Shown: positions 7,268-14,617, numbered from the stretch's first letter. The stretch: DNA of 14,617 nucleotides from Clostridia bacterium (GCA_900752095.1 CAADUD010000031.1:1-14617); one strand, 5' to 3'. Translations and numbers: made by a program. The notes: a model not told the origin generated them from the letters alone.

Positions 7268-9695
7268 TTATTCTTCTGTTTGATCCATAGGTGCCATTTT
7301 AAGTTCTTGCCATCTTTCCTTAGGCATCAACACTTCACGAGGTTTACTACCCTGATAACCAGAAATGATTCCTCTTTCTTCCATTTGGTCTATAATTCTT
7401 CCTGCTCTAGCATATCCCACTTTAAATCTCCTTTGAATAAAAGATGTAGAAGCTTGCCTTGTTTCTACAACAGTGTCAATAGCTTCCATTAATAATGGAT
7501 CTGTTCCATCATCATCTGGTCCACCTTCAGTTTCTAGTTCTTTATCTGTTTTGTTAGCATTTTCAATTTGTTCTATAATATCTTCGTTATATACCACTTC
7601 TCCATTTGCTTTTATAAAATCTACTATTTTTTCTACTTCCTTATCAGAAATAAATGCTCCTTGTACCCTAGTAGGTTTTGGTGCACCGGATGGATAAAAT
7701 AACATATCTCCTTTTCCAAGTAACTTTTCTGCCCCTACCATATCTAAGATAGTTCTAGAATCCACTTGTGAAGATACTGCAAAAGAAATTCTCGATGGAA
7801 TATTTGCCTTAATAATTCCTGTTATAACATCAACAGAAGGCCTTTGTGTTGCAATTACTAAATGCATTCCGTGCTGCTCTTGCTTTTTGTGCTAAACGGC
7901 AAATAGAATCTTCAACATCTTTAGAAGCTACCATCATTAAATCTGCAAGCTCATCAATAATAATGACAATTTGTGGTAAAGTTCCTGTTTCTTCTTGTCT
8001 TGCCACATCATTATATCCTTTAATATCTCTTACACCTTTTGTAGCAAACAATTGATACCTATTTTCCATTTCTTGTACTGCCCAAGCTAGTGCGCCTGCT
8101 GCTTTTTTTGGATCTGTTACAACTGGAATTAATAAATGTGGAATACCATTGTAAACAGAAAGTTCTACAACTTTTGGGTCTATCATTAATAATTTTACTT
8201 CACTTGGCTTTGCTTTATAAATAATGCTAGTAATAAGAGTATTAATACACACACTTTTTCCAGAACCTGTTGCACCTGCAATTAATACATGTGGCATTTT
8301 AGCAATATCTGTTACTACTGCTTCTCCCGCTACATCTTTTCCTAATCCAAAAGCAAGTTTAGACTTATGGTTTTGAAAAGCATCTGATTCTATCATTTCT
8401 CTAAAATGGACCCCTTCATTTTCTTTATTTGGAATTTCAATTCCTACCGCTTGTTTGCCTGGAATTGGAGCTTCTATACGAATAGTTTCTGCTGCTAAAT
8501 TTAAAGCAATGTCATCTGCTAAGTTTGCAATTTTACTAACGCGAACACCTTCTGCCGGTTTTAATTCATATCTTGTAATTGCAGGTCCTACAGATACATT
8601 TTCTACCTTGGCAGAAACACCAAAACTATATAATGTCTTTTGCAATTTAGTCGCTGTATCGGTTACCATTTTTTTGCTTGCTTTATTTGCCTTTTTCTCT
8701 GGCTCACTTAAAAGTTGAACAGGAGGAAATTCATAATTTTCATCTTCTGCAGTAATGGTATGTTCTAATTGTAAAACTTCCTTTACTTTATCTTCTTTTT
8801 GTTCTTCTACCTGTTTAAATAAATTTGCTTCAATAACATCTGGTGAAGCTTCTGACTGTTGCTTTTTTTCTTCTTCCTTTTCTTTTTTCTTTCCCAATCC
8901 GCCAAAAAATGGTATTTCTAGTTCATCTTTACTATGATCATATTTTTTAGCTGATTTTTTATCTTCTTCATCATCTAGATTAATGGTTAATTGATTTTCA
9001 ATTTGTGAAGCTAATTTTTCTGCCTCTTCTTTTTCTCTTAAACGTCTTTGCCATCTTGTTTCTTTTGTCTCTTCTATCAATTCTTCTTTATTTCGTTGTT
9101 TACCACTTTGTCTTTGCAATTTTTCTTCTTTTCGTTCCTCTTTTTGTTCTTCTAATCGATCTAAAAAATTACTAATCATTTCTGCAGGACGAATCCCGAA
9201 CATAAATACAAGAAGAATAATAGAAACCCCTATTGTCAAAATAATGGCACCTACTTCTCCTAATGCATTAATTAGTGGAACAGCAACACAAGTGCCTATT
9301 ACTCCTCCACCAATATCTTTTTCTCCCAAATAATAGCTATCCTCTATAATTTGTTCAAATTCTCTATTCTCTATAGTAAGATTACCATTTCCCACTTGAA
9401 AAATAGTAAGCATGGCAGCAATACAAATTAAAAAAACGCCATATTGAACTAATTTACTTACTAGATATTCTTTGTCATTATGTGTCATATAAATAGCAAT
9501 AAATAACATACCAATAGGAATAATATATTTAATAAATCCCATTATACCACCTAGCATTGGGCTTAGGGTAGCACCAACACTTCCAGATTTTGTATAAATT
9601 AAAATCATTAATAAGATAGCAAGTAATACTAACACTACTACCGCTACATTAATATCAACCTTATTTTTACTTCTTTTTGCTCTCCTTTTTGCCAA
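7268..9695 (-). CDS. ftsK: FtsK/SpoIIIE DNA translocase, read through a +1 frameshift at CGGA
   Basis: FtsK/SpoIIIE proteins are septum-anchored hexameric motors that pump chromosomal DNA during division or sporulation. Four hydrophobic helices (about 15-35, 45-72, 84-102, 132-168) are followed by a charged linker with many Glu/Lys (170-330), the motor with Walker A GATGSGKS (474-481) and Walker B VIIIDELADLMM (577-588), and a C-terminal winged-helix gamma domain (ETRQASTSFIQRRFKVGY, GRIIDQMEERG). The frame from 9695 breaks after QKARAA. Skipping one C at 7871 gives [21 protein letters not shown], the conserved reading, and a protein of 808 residues (SpoIIIE is 787). Without the shift the motor is cut after Walker B and gamma is lost. 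Start is TTG at 9695 with AGGAGG seven bases upstream. Which paralogue (FtsK or SpoIIIE) cannot be told from the sequence. Confidence 0.94.
7868..7871 (-). other. Frameshift site CGGA in ftsK
   Basis: Minus strand reads AGA GCA GCA CGG AAT GCA in the incoming frame and GCA (C) GGA ATG CAT TTA in the restored frame. The glycine recovered is the conserved one in [14 protein letters not shown]. No Shine-Dalgarno-like sequence or obvious hairpin lies next to it, so the shared element with the other two sites is only NNA CGG A. Confidence 0.8.
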
Positions 9696-9790
9696 ATTTT
9701 CTCCTCCTTTATTGCTCTTGCATAAAGTTTATATTTTTCATAATTGTCTTTAAAAACAAAATTTATTTTTTAAGTAATGCTAATTTCTTT

Positions 9791-9827
9791 AAAAAAAGTC
9801 AGAAATCGGAAACTTCCGACATCTGAC
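9791..9827 (-). terminator. Intrinsic terminator after the rsmD / coiled-coil gene unit
   Basis: On the minus strand GTCAGA pairs with TCTGAC, and inside it TCGGA pairs with TCCGA around a short loop, with a 2x2 internal mismatch. The stem (9798-9827) is followed directly by seven U (9791-9797). It begins 15 bases after the stop of the upstream gene, so ftsK should have its own promoter. In 9696-9790 I see no convincing -35/-10 pair. Confidence 0.8.
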
Positions 9828-9842
9828 TTCCGAAAAAACACT

Positions 9843-10280
9843 CTATTTAAGTTCTTTTCTATTATCTTGAATCACTTTAATAGCATCTTGAAGTGCAACC
9901 TCTATTCCAGCCAAAACACTATCTGCATAATCTTTGGTTCCTTTTGAAATTTCGCGGGACATTTCATTTGCAGTTTCTATAATTTCTACTTTCTTTTCAT
10001 ATGCCTTTCTTGTAATTTCATGTTCGTCAATCATAGAAATAATTCTATTTTCTGCTTCTTTAATAATTTCGTCTGCTTCATTTTGAGCTTCCACTAAAAT
10101 CCTTTGTCTTTCTTCTTTAACCCATTTAGCTTGTTTTAGCTCTTCTGGTAATTTTAACCTAATTTCTTTAATAATATCTAAAATTTCCTCTTTATCTACC
10201 ACACATTTACCAGAAAAAGGTACATTTCTGCTTTTTTCTAACATATCTTCTAATGTTTCTAATAAGGTGAATATTTCCAT
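9843..10280 (-). CDS. Small coiled-coil protein (ATP synthase subunit H/DivIVA-like), function unknown
   Basis: A 145-residue, strongly alpha-helical cytoplasmic protein: a short N-terminal helix pair (MEIFTLLETLEDMLEKS), a conserved-looking CVVDKEEILDIIKEIRLKLP, then a continuous heptad-rich helix from about 50 onward (EAQNEADEIIKEAENRI). Such proteins are often annotated as ATPase subunit H/E-like or DivIVA-like in Clostridia only because of the coiled coil; I claim no function. The ATG at 10280 is chosen over the upstream TTG (10298) because AAAGGGG lies eight bases before it and overlaps the extended N-terminus. It follows rsmD by 34 bases and ends at an intrinsic terminator. Confidence 0.8.
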   Translation of the reverse strand: MEIFTLLETLEDMLEKSRNVPFSGKCVVDKEEILDIIKEIRLKLPEELKQAKWVKEERQRILVEAQNEADEIIKEAENRIISMIDEHEITRKAYEKKVEIIETANEMSREISKGTKDYADSVLAGIEVALQDAIKVIQDNRKELK

Positions 10281-10314
10281 TGCTTTAACCCCTTTCAACC
10301 TAAAAGTAGAAATT

Positions 10315-10875
10315 CTACTTTTTTCTTAAGAATATAAGACTCACTCTTCCATATTTTCTTATATCATAAACATCTACATTTAATTCTTTTAATTCGAGTA
10401 ATTCTCGTTTCTCATCATCGGTTTCTATGATTAGGTTTCCTTTTTCATTTAGTAAATTCAGTGACAAAATTCTTTTTACAGCATCTATTGCAATATTTGC
10501 TTCATAAGGCGGATCTAGATAGATAAAATCCAATTTTACCTCTTCTTGCTGTAAAATTTCTAAAGCTTTTTTATAGTCTTTTTTTATAACAACTGCTTTT
10601 TCTTCTAGCCTTGTTTTTTTTAGATTAGAGTATATCATTTTAATTGCCAACTGATTTTTTTCACAAAGATAAGCTTCTTTAGCCCCCCTACTTAAGAATT
10701 CAATTGCAATAGCTCCACTTCCTGAAAATAAATCCAAAATAACAGAATCTTCTTGGATATTGGGTTGTAAAATATTAAATAAAGATTCTTTTACTCTATC
10801 TAATGTTGGTCTTGTAGACAACTCCTGAATTGAATTTAATTTTGTTCCTCTAGCTGTTCCACTAATTACTCTCAT
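10315..10875 (-). CDS. rsmD: 16S rRNA (guanine-N2)-methyltransferase RsmD
   Basis: RsmD methylates G966 of 16S rRNA on the small subunit using S-adenosylmethionine. The 186-residue protein has the family N-terminus MRVISGTARGTKL, the RPTLDRVKESLFNIL segment, the SAM-binding VILDLFSGSGAIAIEFLSRGA (about 44-64) and the catalytic DPPY motif in DFIYLDPPYEA. Length is normal for the family. ATG at 10875 is preceded by AGAGG four bases away, a modest ribosome binding site. A promoter-like pair lies just upstream. It is the first gene of a two-gene unit with the coiled-coil protein. Confidence 0.95.
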   Translation of the reverse strand: MRVISGTARGTKLNSIQELSTRPTLDRVKESLFNILQPNIQEDSVILDLFSGSGAIAIEFLSRGAKEAYLCEKNQLAIKMIYSNLKKTRLEEKAVVIKKDYKKALEILQQEEVKLDFIYLDPPYEANIAIDAVKRILSLNLLNEKGNLIIETDDEKRELLELKELNVDVYDIRKYGRVSLIFLRKK

Positions 10876-10898
10876 AGTACCTCTTATGATATACTTCT

Positions 10899-10926
10899 AT
10901 TTTATAGCTTTTAGCTAATATGTCAA
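10899..10926 (-). promoter_or_regulatory. Proximal rsmD promoter
   Basis: TTGACA (10921-10926), 16-base spacer, TAAAAT (10899-10904) on the minus strand; the predicted start is about 15 bases before the rsmD ATG. A perfect -35 and 5/6 -10 match suggest a sigma-A promoter. TTACA boxes lie directly upstream. Confidence 0.65.
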
Positions 10927-10941
10927 TATTTTTAACACAAT

Positions 10942-10987
10942 TGTAATATTTTTTTAATGCAATTGTAATAATGTTAAATAATTGTAA
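10942..10987 (-). repeat. TTACAAT box array upstream of the rsmD promoter
   Basis: Three copies of TTACAATT on the minus strand, with boxes at 10942-10946, 10964-10968 and 10983-10987 (TGTAA on the plus strand), spaced 22 and 19 bases. The last is part of TGTTACAATTATTTAACA, an imperfect TGTTA/TAACA palindrome. The nearest box begins 16 bases beyond the -35. Could be a regulator site or simply an AT-rich UP element. Confidence 0.4.
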
Positions 10988-11001
10988 CATTTTCTAGCAG
11001 T

Positions 11002-11030
11002 ATTATATAACAAGTATCTATAATTGTAAA
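11002..11030 (-). promoter_or_regulatory. Distal rsmD promoter
   Basis: TTTACA (11025-11030), 17-base spacer, TATAAT (11002-11007) on the minus strand. The perfect -10 with a 5/6 -35 is stronger-looking than many in this genome. Transcripts from here would carry the TTACA array in a roughly 120-base leader. Confidence 0.6.
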
Positions 11031-11438
11031 GTGATTTTTAATGTACTTTTCTATTTTTTAGAAATTTTGTTTGTAGTGTTAAATTCTATTTTTTACAATT
11101 CTTCGTTAAATTGCCACAAGCACCGCACAAAAATCGAAACCACTATTACCATTGCCTTTATTGTAGTTGAAATAAAACATACCAACAACAGACGCATAAA
11201 AGTGGCTGCTCCCGTGAATAAAGAACATATTTTAAAGATGAATTATACTTAACAAAGTATAATTCATCTTTTATTTTTCTATACTTGATATCTATTTTTG
11301 ATACAGCAATATAACTATTTTTTACTTATAGCTTAAAACCTAGCTCTTTTACTATTTTAACACTTTTAATCATTATTTGCTTTTTCTTCTTTGTATGTAT
11401 CGTTTTATAATGCTATTTTTTATATTTCTTTTATATTC
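11031..11438. other. Gene-poor region between divIVA and the rsmD promoters
   Basis: About 400 bases without a gene I can support. A patch at about 11100-11220 is clearly richer in C/G than its surroundings. It is open on both strands: a 73-codon plus-strand frame (11031-11252) containing HRTKIETTITIAFIVVEIKH, and a 40-codon minus-strand frame containing GMFYFNYNKGNGNSGFDF. Neither has a ribosome binding site. The plus-strand terminator lies at its right edge. The rest (11280-11438) is AT-rich, with no clear terminator for divIVA. Confidence 0.4.
11234..11276 (+). terminator. Strong hairpin terminator, plus-strand orientation
   Basis: A perfect 15-bp stem (11234-11248 with 11257-11271), 8-base loop, then a U-rich tail (UUUUAUUUUU) on the plus strand. 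On the minus strand the hairpin is followed by UUUAAAAUAUG, a poor tail, so the natural reading is termination of a plus-strand transcript, although no plus-strand gene is established. It could also slow minus-strand transcription leaving divIVA. Confidence 0.65.
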
Positions 11439-11888
11439 TTAGTCTTTATTTACATCTTTCAACAATTCTAATTGTGAAATTAAAAGAGATTCCATTTTTG
11501 CTTTGTAAACATCAAATTGTTTTTGTACTTCTTCCATTTCTTTCTTCTTTAAAGTTAATTCTTGTTCTAATTCTGTAACAGCTTGCTTTGCAGTTGCTTG
11601 TGCTTCGTTAATCATTTGCTCTGCTTGTTGCTTTGCAAGTTTTTTTACTTCATCTGCTGCAGATTGTGCCATTACTAAAGTATTTTGCAAAGTTCCTTCG
11701 ATATTTTTATATTTTTCCATACTTTCTTGTAAATCTTCTATTTTATTTTTTGCCTCTGCAACTTCTTTATATATTTTTTCGTAATCTACTGTCAATTCAT
11801 CTAGAAAATCATCTACTTCTTCTACACTATATCCATTCATCATTTGTTTTGAAAATTTTTTATTTTCAATATCTAAAGGGGTTAGCAT
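11439..11888 (-). CDS. divIVA: DivIVA family septum-site protein
   Basis: DivIVA binds negatively curved membrane at septa and poles and recruits division or sporulation partners. The 149-residue protein starts MLTPLDIENKKFSKQMMNGY followed by VEEVDDFLDEL, the conserved lipid-binding N-terminal domain, then a long parallel coiled coil (about 25-145) rich in Glu, Lys and Gln. It is slightly shorter than B. subtilis DivIVA (164). ATG at 11888 has AGGAGG seven bases upstream. It follows sepF by 67 bases, the classical sepF-divIVA order, so they are likely co-transcribed. Confidence 0.93.
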   Translation of the reverse strand: MLTPLDIENKKFSKQMMNGYSVEEVDDFLDELTVDYEKIYKEVAEAKNKIEDLQESMEKYKNIEGTLQNTLVMAQSAADEVKKLAKQQAEQMINEAQATAKQAVTELEQELTLKKKEMEEVQKQFDVYKAKMESLLISQLELLKDVNKD

Positions 11889-11955
11889 ATTTTTTCCTCC
11901 TACATTTTTTGCTTCGTAAAATAGATAGCTTTTTTATTTGCTACCTACTTTTTCT

Positions 11956-12441
11956 TTAGTTATTATTTCTTAGCCATGAAACGGATAATTTATTTTTTAT
12001 TTCATCTCTAGCCATGTCATTTTCAATATCATAATTAAATGGTGCAATTAATACAATAGAATTAGATATTTTTTGCATATGACCATCTAAAGCATGCACA
12101 GCTCCAGATACTACATCTATAATTCTTCTTGCAACATCTTTATTTACGTATTCTAAATTAACAATTACGGATTTTTTTTGTTTTAATAAATCACAAATAT
12201 TAGCAGCTTGTTCAAAATTTGTTGGTTGAGATATCACCATTTTTACTTGTTGAACTTGTGGCATACTAACTACTTTGCTATTTTTTCTTCCCCAAGGTCT
12301 TCTTCCTTCTTGTTCTGATTCTTCTTCTTCAGTAGTTTCTTCCTCTTCTTGTTCGTAGTTTTCTACCTCATCATCTTCTTTATCTTCTGCTGGGTCCATT
12401 CCAAATAATCCCCATACTTTTTCCATAATAGCTCCTGCCAT
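11956..12441 (-). CDS. sepF: Cell division protein SepF
   Basis: SepF tethers FtsZ to the membrane and shapes the septum. The 161-residue protein has an N-terminal amphipathic start (MAGAIMEKVWGLFGM) for membrane binding, an acidic linker of Glu-rich sequence (about 17-46), and the C-terminal SepF domain beginning VVSMPQVQQVKMVISQP, with VIVNLEYVNKDVARRIIDVV, SGAVHALDGHMQKI and SNSIVLIAP. ATG at 12441 has AGGAGG eight bases upstream. Its own promoter lies about 50 bases before the start, separating it from the HlyD-like gene upstream; divIVA follows. Confidence 0.95.
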   Translation of the reverse strand: MAGAIMEKVWGLFGMDPAEDKEDDEVENYEQEEEETTEEEESEQEGRRPWGRKNSKVVSMPQVQQVKMVISQPTNFEQAANICDLLKQKKSVIVNLEYVNKDVARRIIDVVSGAVHALDGHMQKISNSIVLIAPFNYDIENDMARDEIKNKLSVSWLRNNN

Positions 12442-12487
12442 TTAAACAACCTCCTAAATTGAATTCGTCATTCGTTTAACTGTAAAT

Positions 12488-12516
12488 AGTATCTAACTTT
12501 TTAGTCTTCTTGTCAA
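12488..12516 (-). promoter_or_regulatory. sepF promoter
   Basis: TTGACA (12511-12516), 17-base spacer, GATACT (12488-12493) on the minus strand. The -35 is perfect and the -10 moderate, with the predicted start about 40 bases before the sepF ATG. TTACA boxes lie directly upstream, as at rsmD. Confidence 0.6.
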
Positions 12517-12530
12517 TAGTTTTTTTGTTT

Positions 12531-12579
12531 TGTAATCATAATTTAATATTTTTGTAACATTTTTGTAATATAACTGTAA
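12531..12579 (-). repeat. Helically phased TTACA box array upstream of the sepF promoter
   Basis: Four TTACA boxes on the minus strand, at 12531, 12553, 12564 and 12575 (plus-strand TGTAA starts), spaced 22, 11 and 11 bases, that is, whole helical turns. The nearest begins 15 bases beyond the -35, almost the same distance as at the rsmD promoter. The array lies between the stop of the HlyD-like gene and the sepF -35. Confidence 0.45.
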
Positions 12580-12583
12580 TATT

Positions 12584-13900
12584 TTATGTCGGTTTTTTAA
12601 GAATTTCGTCATATAAAGTCAAACTAATAGCATTTTGGATTTCTTCGTCGTTAAACCCTAATTCCTCTAATTCCGTTCTAGTATAATTTTCTACAATAGC
12701 ATATTTCTCGTTTTGCCTTTTAATTTTAATCCAAATTTTATTTTCATAACCCGCTCTTATTCTAACAACATAGTTTAGTTCATTTTCTCCTTTAGTTTCC
12801 GTACCAATAGCAGTATTAGGAATTTTTTTACCACTATCACTCCACCAAATAATCGTAAATGAAATTTTACGATAGCTAATAAGTTCTTCTAATCTTCTGT
12901 CTATTTTAAAAGTAATCACTACTTTGTTTTCTTCTTCTAAAATATTAACAATTTTGCTAGTTACTTCGTTTCCACTAGGTAATCTTAAACCGACAGATTG
13001 TCCTACTTTTGCATTTTTAGCTTGCTCAGAATCCATACTACAAGCAATATAGCATTCAAAATTATTAATAATTTTAGCACTTTCTTTACTATCTGCTACT
13101 ACTTGTCCTGTTTTTAGATTAAGACCTTCTAAAAACTCTGTTGTAATTTTGCTAAAGTTATCTGTTGTTAAAACATCTTCTAGTCCATCCACTTTATAAG
13201 ATACCACTCCGCTAATAGGAGCCGTTAATCGCTCTGCACCTTCATTTAATTGATTTTCATACTCGCTTCTTTCATCAATTAACTTTTTCAAGTAAGAACC
13301 TGCTGGACTATATTCACCTGCTATTTTTGCTTTTTTGGTAATACTGTCTGCAATATTTTTTTTCGTCTCGCGAATTGTTTGTAAATTATTAACTTGATAT
13401 AAAGAATGAATATCATCTTCAATTTGTTTTTCTAAAGCTTTTACATCACTTGGATATAAAGGTTCCTCTTTTGCCATAGCTTCATCTATTTTTACATCTA
13501 AATCTTGTATTTTTTTTATAAGACTTTCTTCCCCGCTAGAATAATAACGAAAAATAGCTTCTCCTTTTGCAACTCTTTCTCCTTCTGTTTTTATTTGCTC
13601 CATCCCATTTTTATAATTAGAACCCTTTACTATTGTTTCATCCCTAATAATATAACCTGTTCCTTTTTCTTCTTGATAAATTTTTCCTTGTTCTACCATA
13701 AAAGTATCTGTTGGATTTTGAATAAATATTACAACTTTATAAATACAAAAAATAATAATCGCAAAAACTACAATCAAAGCAATTAGAATTTTTTTATGTT
13801 CTATCATATCGTTCCAAATATTATTTACTTTTATTTTTTGATTTACTACTTTCTTATTTTTCCTTTTCTTAGATGCTGTTATATTCTTTTTATTCTCCAC
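12584..13900 (-). CDS. HlyD-like membrane-anchored protein near sepF
   Basis: From the GTG at 13900 (438 residues): a basic cytoplasmic N-terminus, one transmembrane helix (about 37-60, ILIALIVVFAIIIFCIYKVV), then an extracytoplasmic part with a lipoyl/biotinyl-like half (GKIYQEEKGTGYIIRDETIV), a helical hairpin (about 125-215), the second lipoyl-like half with LTAPISGVVSYKVDGLED, and a beta-rich membrane-proximal region. This is the layout of HlyD/membrane-fusion adaptors, and such genes are often found beside sepF in Clostridia; no transporter partner is present, and the role is unknown. The GTG is preferred over the upstream TTG (13915) because GGAGG lies six bases before it. It overlaps the miaA stop by 11 bases, implying translational coupling. 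Confidence 0.75.
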   Translation of the reverse strand: MENKKNITASKKRKNKKVVNQKIKVNNIWNDMIEHKKILIALIVVFAIIIFCIYKVVIFIQNPTDTFMVEQGKIYQEEKGTGYIIRDETIVKGSNYKNGMEQIKTEGERVAKGEAIFRYYSSGEESLIKKIQDLDVKIDEAMAKEEPLYPSDVKALEKQIEDDIHSLYQVNNLQTIRETKKNIADSITKKAKIAGEYSPAGSYLKKLIDERSEYENQLNEGAERLTAPISGVVSYKVDGLEDVLTTDNFSKITTEFLEGLNLKTGQVVADSKESAKIINNFECYIACSMDSEQAKNAKVGQSVGLRLPSGNEVTSKIVNILEEENKVVITFKIDRRLEELISYRKISFTIIWWSDSGKKIPNTAIGTETKGENELNYVVRIRAGYENKIWIKIKRQNEKYAIVENYTRTELEELGFNDEEIQNAISLTLYDEILKKPT

Positions 13901-14617
13901 TATAATCCTCCACAATACATTCTATATTTTTTTGTATTGGTGCTAAAGCATTTAGCCATTTTATATTTTTTTCCTTTCGGAACCACGTTAATTGTCTTTT
14001 TGCATATCTTCTGGTTTCCATTTTTATTTTTTCAATCATTTCTTCTTTTGTAATATTTCCTTGTAAATAGCTGACAACTTCTTTGTAGCCTAAACCTTGC
14101 ATAGCAGTAGGAAAAGTAGCATATTTTTTTAATAAATTTTCTACTTCTTGAATGAGACCTTGCTCTATCATATTATCCACTCTTTGGTTAATTCTATCAT
14201 ATAATTTTTCTCGTTCCATTGTAATAGCAAAAACATGATAATCATAAGGTGGTGGATTTTTCCTAGATAAATATTCTAATTCTGTTTTAGTTTTACCTGT
14301 TTGATGGTAAATTTCTAATACCCTCATAATGCGTTTTTTATCGTTTTCACTAATAGTTTCCATTGCTTTTGGATCAATTTTTTTTGCTTTTTCATATAGT
14401 ACATTTAAACCTTGTTCTTGTATCTGCTCTTCAAGTTGGTTTCTATAATTGCTATCCAATTCTATTTCCGAGTATTCGATATTTTTCACTAAACTATCTA
14501 TATAAAGTCCTGTACCTCCTACTAAAATAGGTACTTTGTTATGTTGTAAAATGTTTTTTATTGCCAAGGTAGCATCTTTTTTAAAATCTGCTACACTATA
14601 TCTTTTATTCGGTGAAA
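13890..14617 (-). CDS. miaA: tRNA dimethylallyltransferase MiaA (5' end outside window)
   Basis: MiaA transfers dimethylallyl to N6 of A37 in tRNAs reading codons that begin with U. The visible 242 residues start inside the protein at SPNKRYSVADFKKDA, followed by VPILVGGTGLYIDSLV, RIMRVLEIYHQTGKTKTEL, the long helical insert, and the C-terminal ETRRYAKRQLTWFRKEKNI. The N-terminal P-loop lies outside the window. The frame is intact to the TAA at 13890-13892. It overlaps the next gene. Identification is firm. Confidence 0.95.
   Translation of the reverse strand, partial: SPNKRYSVADFKKDATLAIKNILQHNKVPILVGGTGLYIDSLVKNIEYSEIELDSNYRNQLEEQIQEQGLNVLYEKAKKIDPKAMETISENDKKRIMRVLEIYHQTGKTKTELEYLSRKNPPPYDYHVFAITMEREKLYDRINQRVDNMIEQGLIQEVENLLKKYATFPTAMQGLGYKEVVSYLQGNITKEEMIEKIKMETRRYAKRQLTWFRKEKNIKWLNALAPIQKNIECIVEDYSGE

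Noticed and set aside
7268..7867. Separate gene for an FtsK C-terminal fragment
   Set aside because: It begins in the middle of the motor domain at RAA-G-MHLV and continues the upstream frame after a single skipped base; no ribosome binding site precedes its ATG.
319..9695. radA, ftsK and GH15 as ordinary pseudogenes or random assembly errors
   Set aside because: Each gene has only one lesion, always an added C before GGA at an in-frame CGG, with all motifs intact on both sides. Random decay or homopolymer errors would not share one codon context. Sequencing error still needs read-level exclusion.
11031..11252. A 73-codon plus-strand protein gene
   Set aside because: It starts with GTG without a ribosome binding site, its last codons form the left arm of the terminator hairpin, and the product is low in complexity. 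I kept the region as a finding instead.
1..14617. CRISPR arrays, tRNA or rRNA genes, intact insertion sequences, phage genes
   Set aside because: No regularly spaced direct repeats with spacers, no cloverleaf or rRNA sequence and no intact transposase or integrase were seen on either strand.

Overview
The window is a stretch of low-GC chromosome from a Firmicute, most likely an uncultured Clostridia-type organism. The basis is its very high A+T content, strong AGGAGG-type ribosome binding sites, and the set of genes: SepF, DivIVA, an FtsK/SpoIIIE translocase, RadA next to DisA, MiaA and RsmD. Every gene I can support reads on the minus strand, so in transcription order the layout runs from high to low coordinates.

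Order: miaA (5' end outside the window), a membrane-anchored HlyD-like protein overlapping miaA, then a promoter and the division pair sepF-divIVA. A gene-poor gap of about 560 bases follows. It holds a strong hairpin terminator on the plus strand and two promoter-like sites facing rsmD. Next come rsmD and a small coiled-coil gene, closed by an intrinsic terminator. After that come ftsK/spoIIIE, an unrecognised 517-residue protein, a beta-CASP metallo-beta-lactamase RNase-like protein, a GH15 glucoamylase-like enzyme, radA, and the start of disA. Functionally this is cell division and septum placement, DNA translocation and repair with c-di-AMP signalling, tRNA/rRNA modification, RNA processing and alpha-glucan breakdown.

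The most striking feature is in the reading frames. Three genes (radA, ftsK, GH15) are each interrupted by a +1 frameshift. In all three the break falls at the same sequence, NNA CGG A. Skipping the C restores the family-conserved reading with a glycine (GGA): V-G-L in RadA, A-G-M in FtsK, L-G-W in GH15. I checked every CGG on the coding strand by hand. Across about 4,400 codons, CGG is in frame only at these three places; about 29 other CGG trinucleotides are all out of frame. CGG therefore looks like a codon with no ordinary meaning here, and CGGA looks like a +1 frameshift or four-base glycine signal. It is the main candidate for an undescribed system; sequencing error is the alternative to exclude.

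Secondary observations are REP-like GGGGACGG/GGGACA hairpin repeats around radA (one sits between the ribosome binding site and the radA start and creates a leader ORF overlapping that start), and TTACA box arrays at matching positions upstream of the rsmD and sepF promoters.
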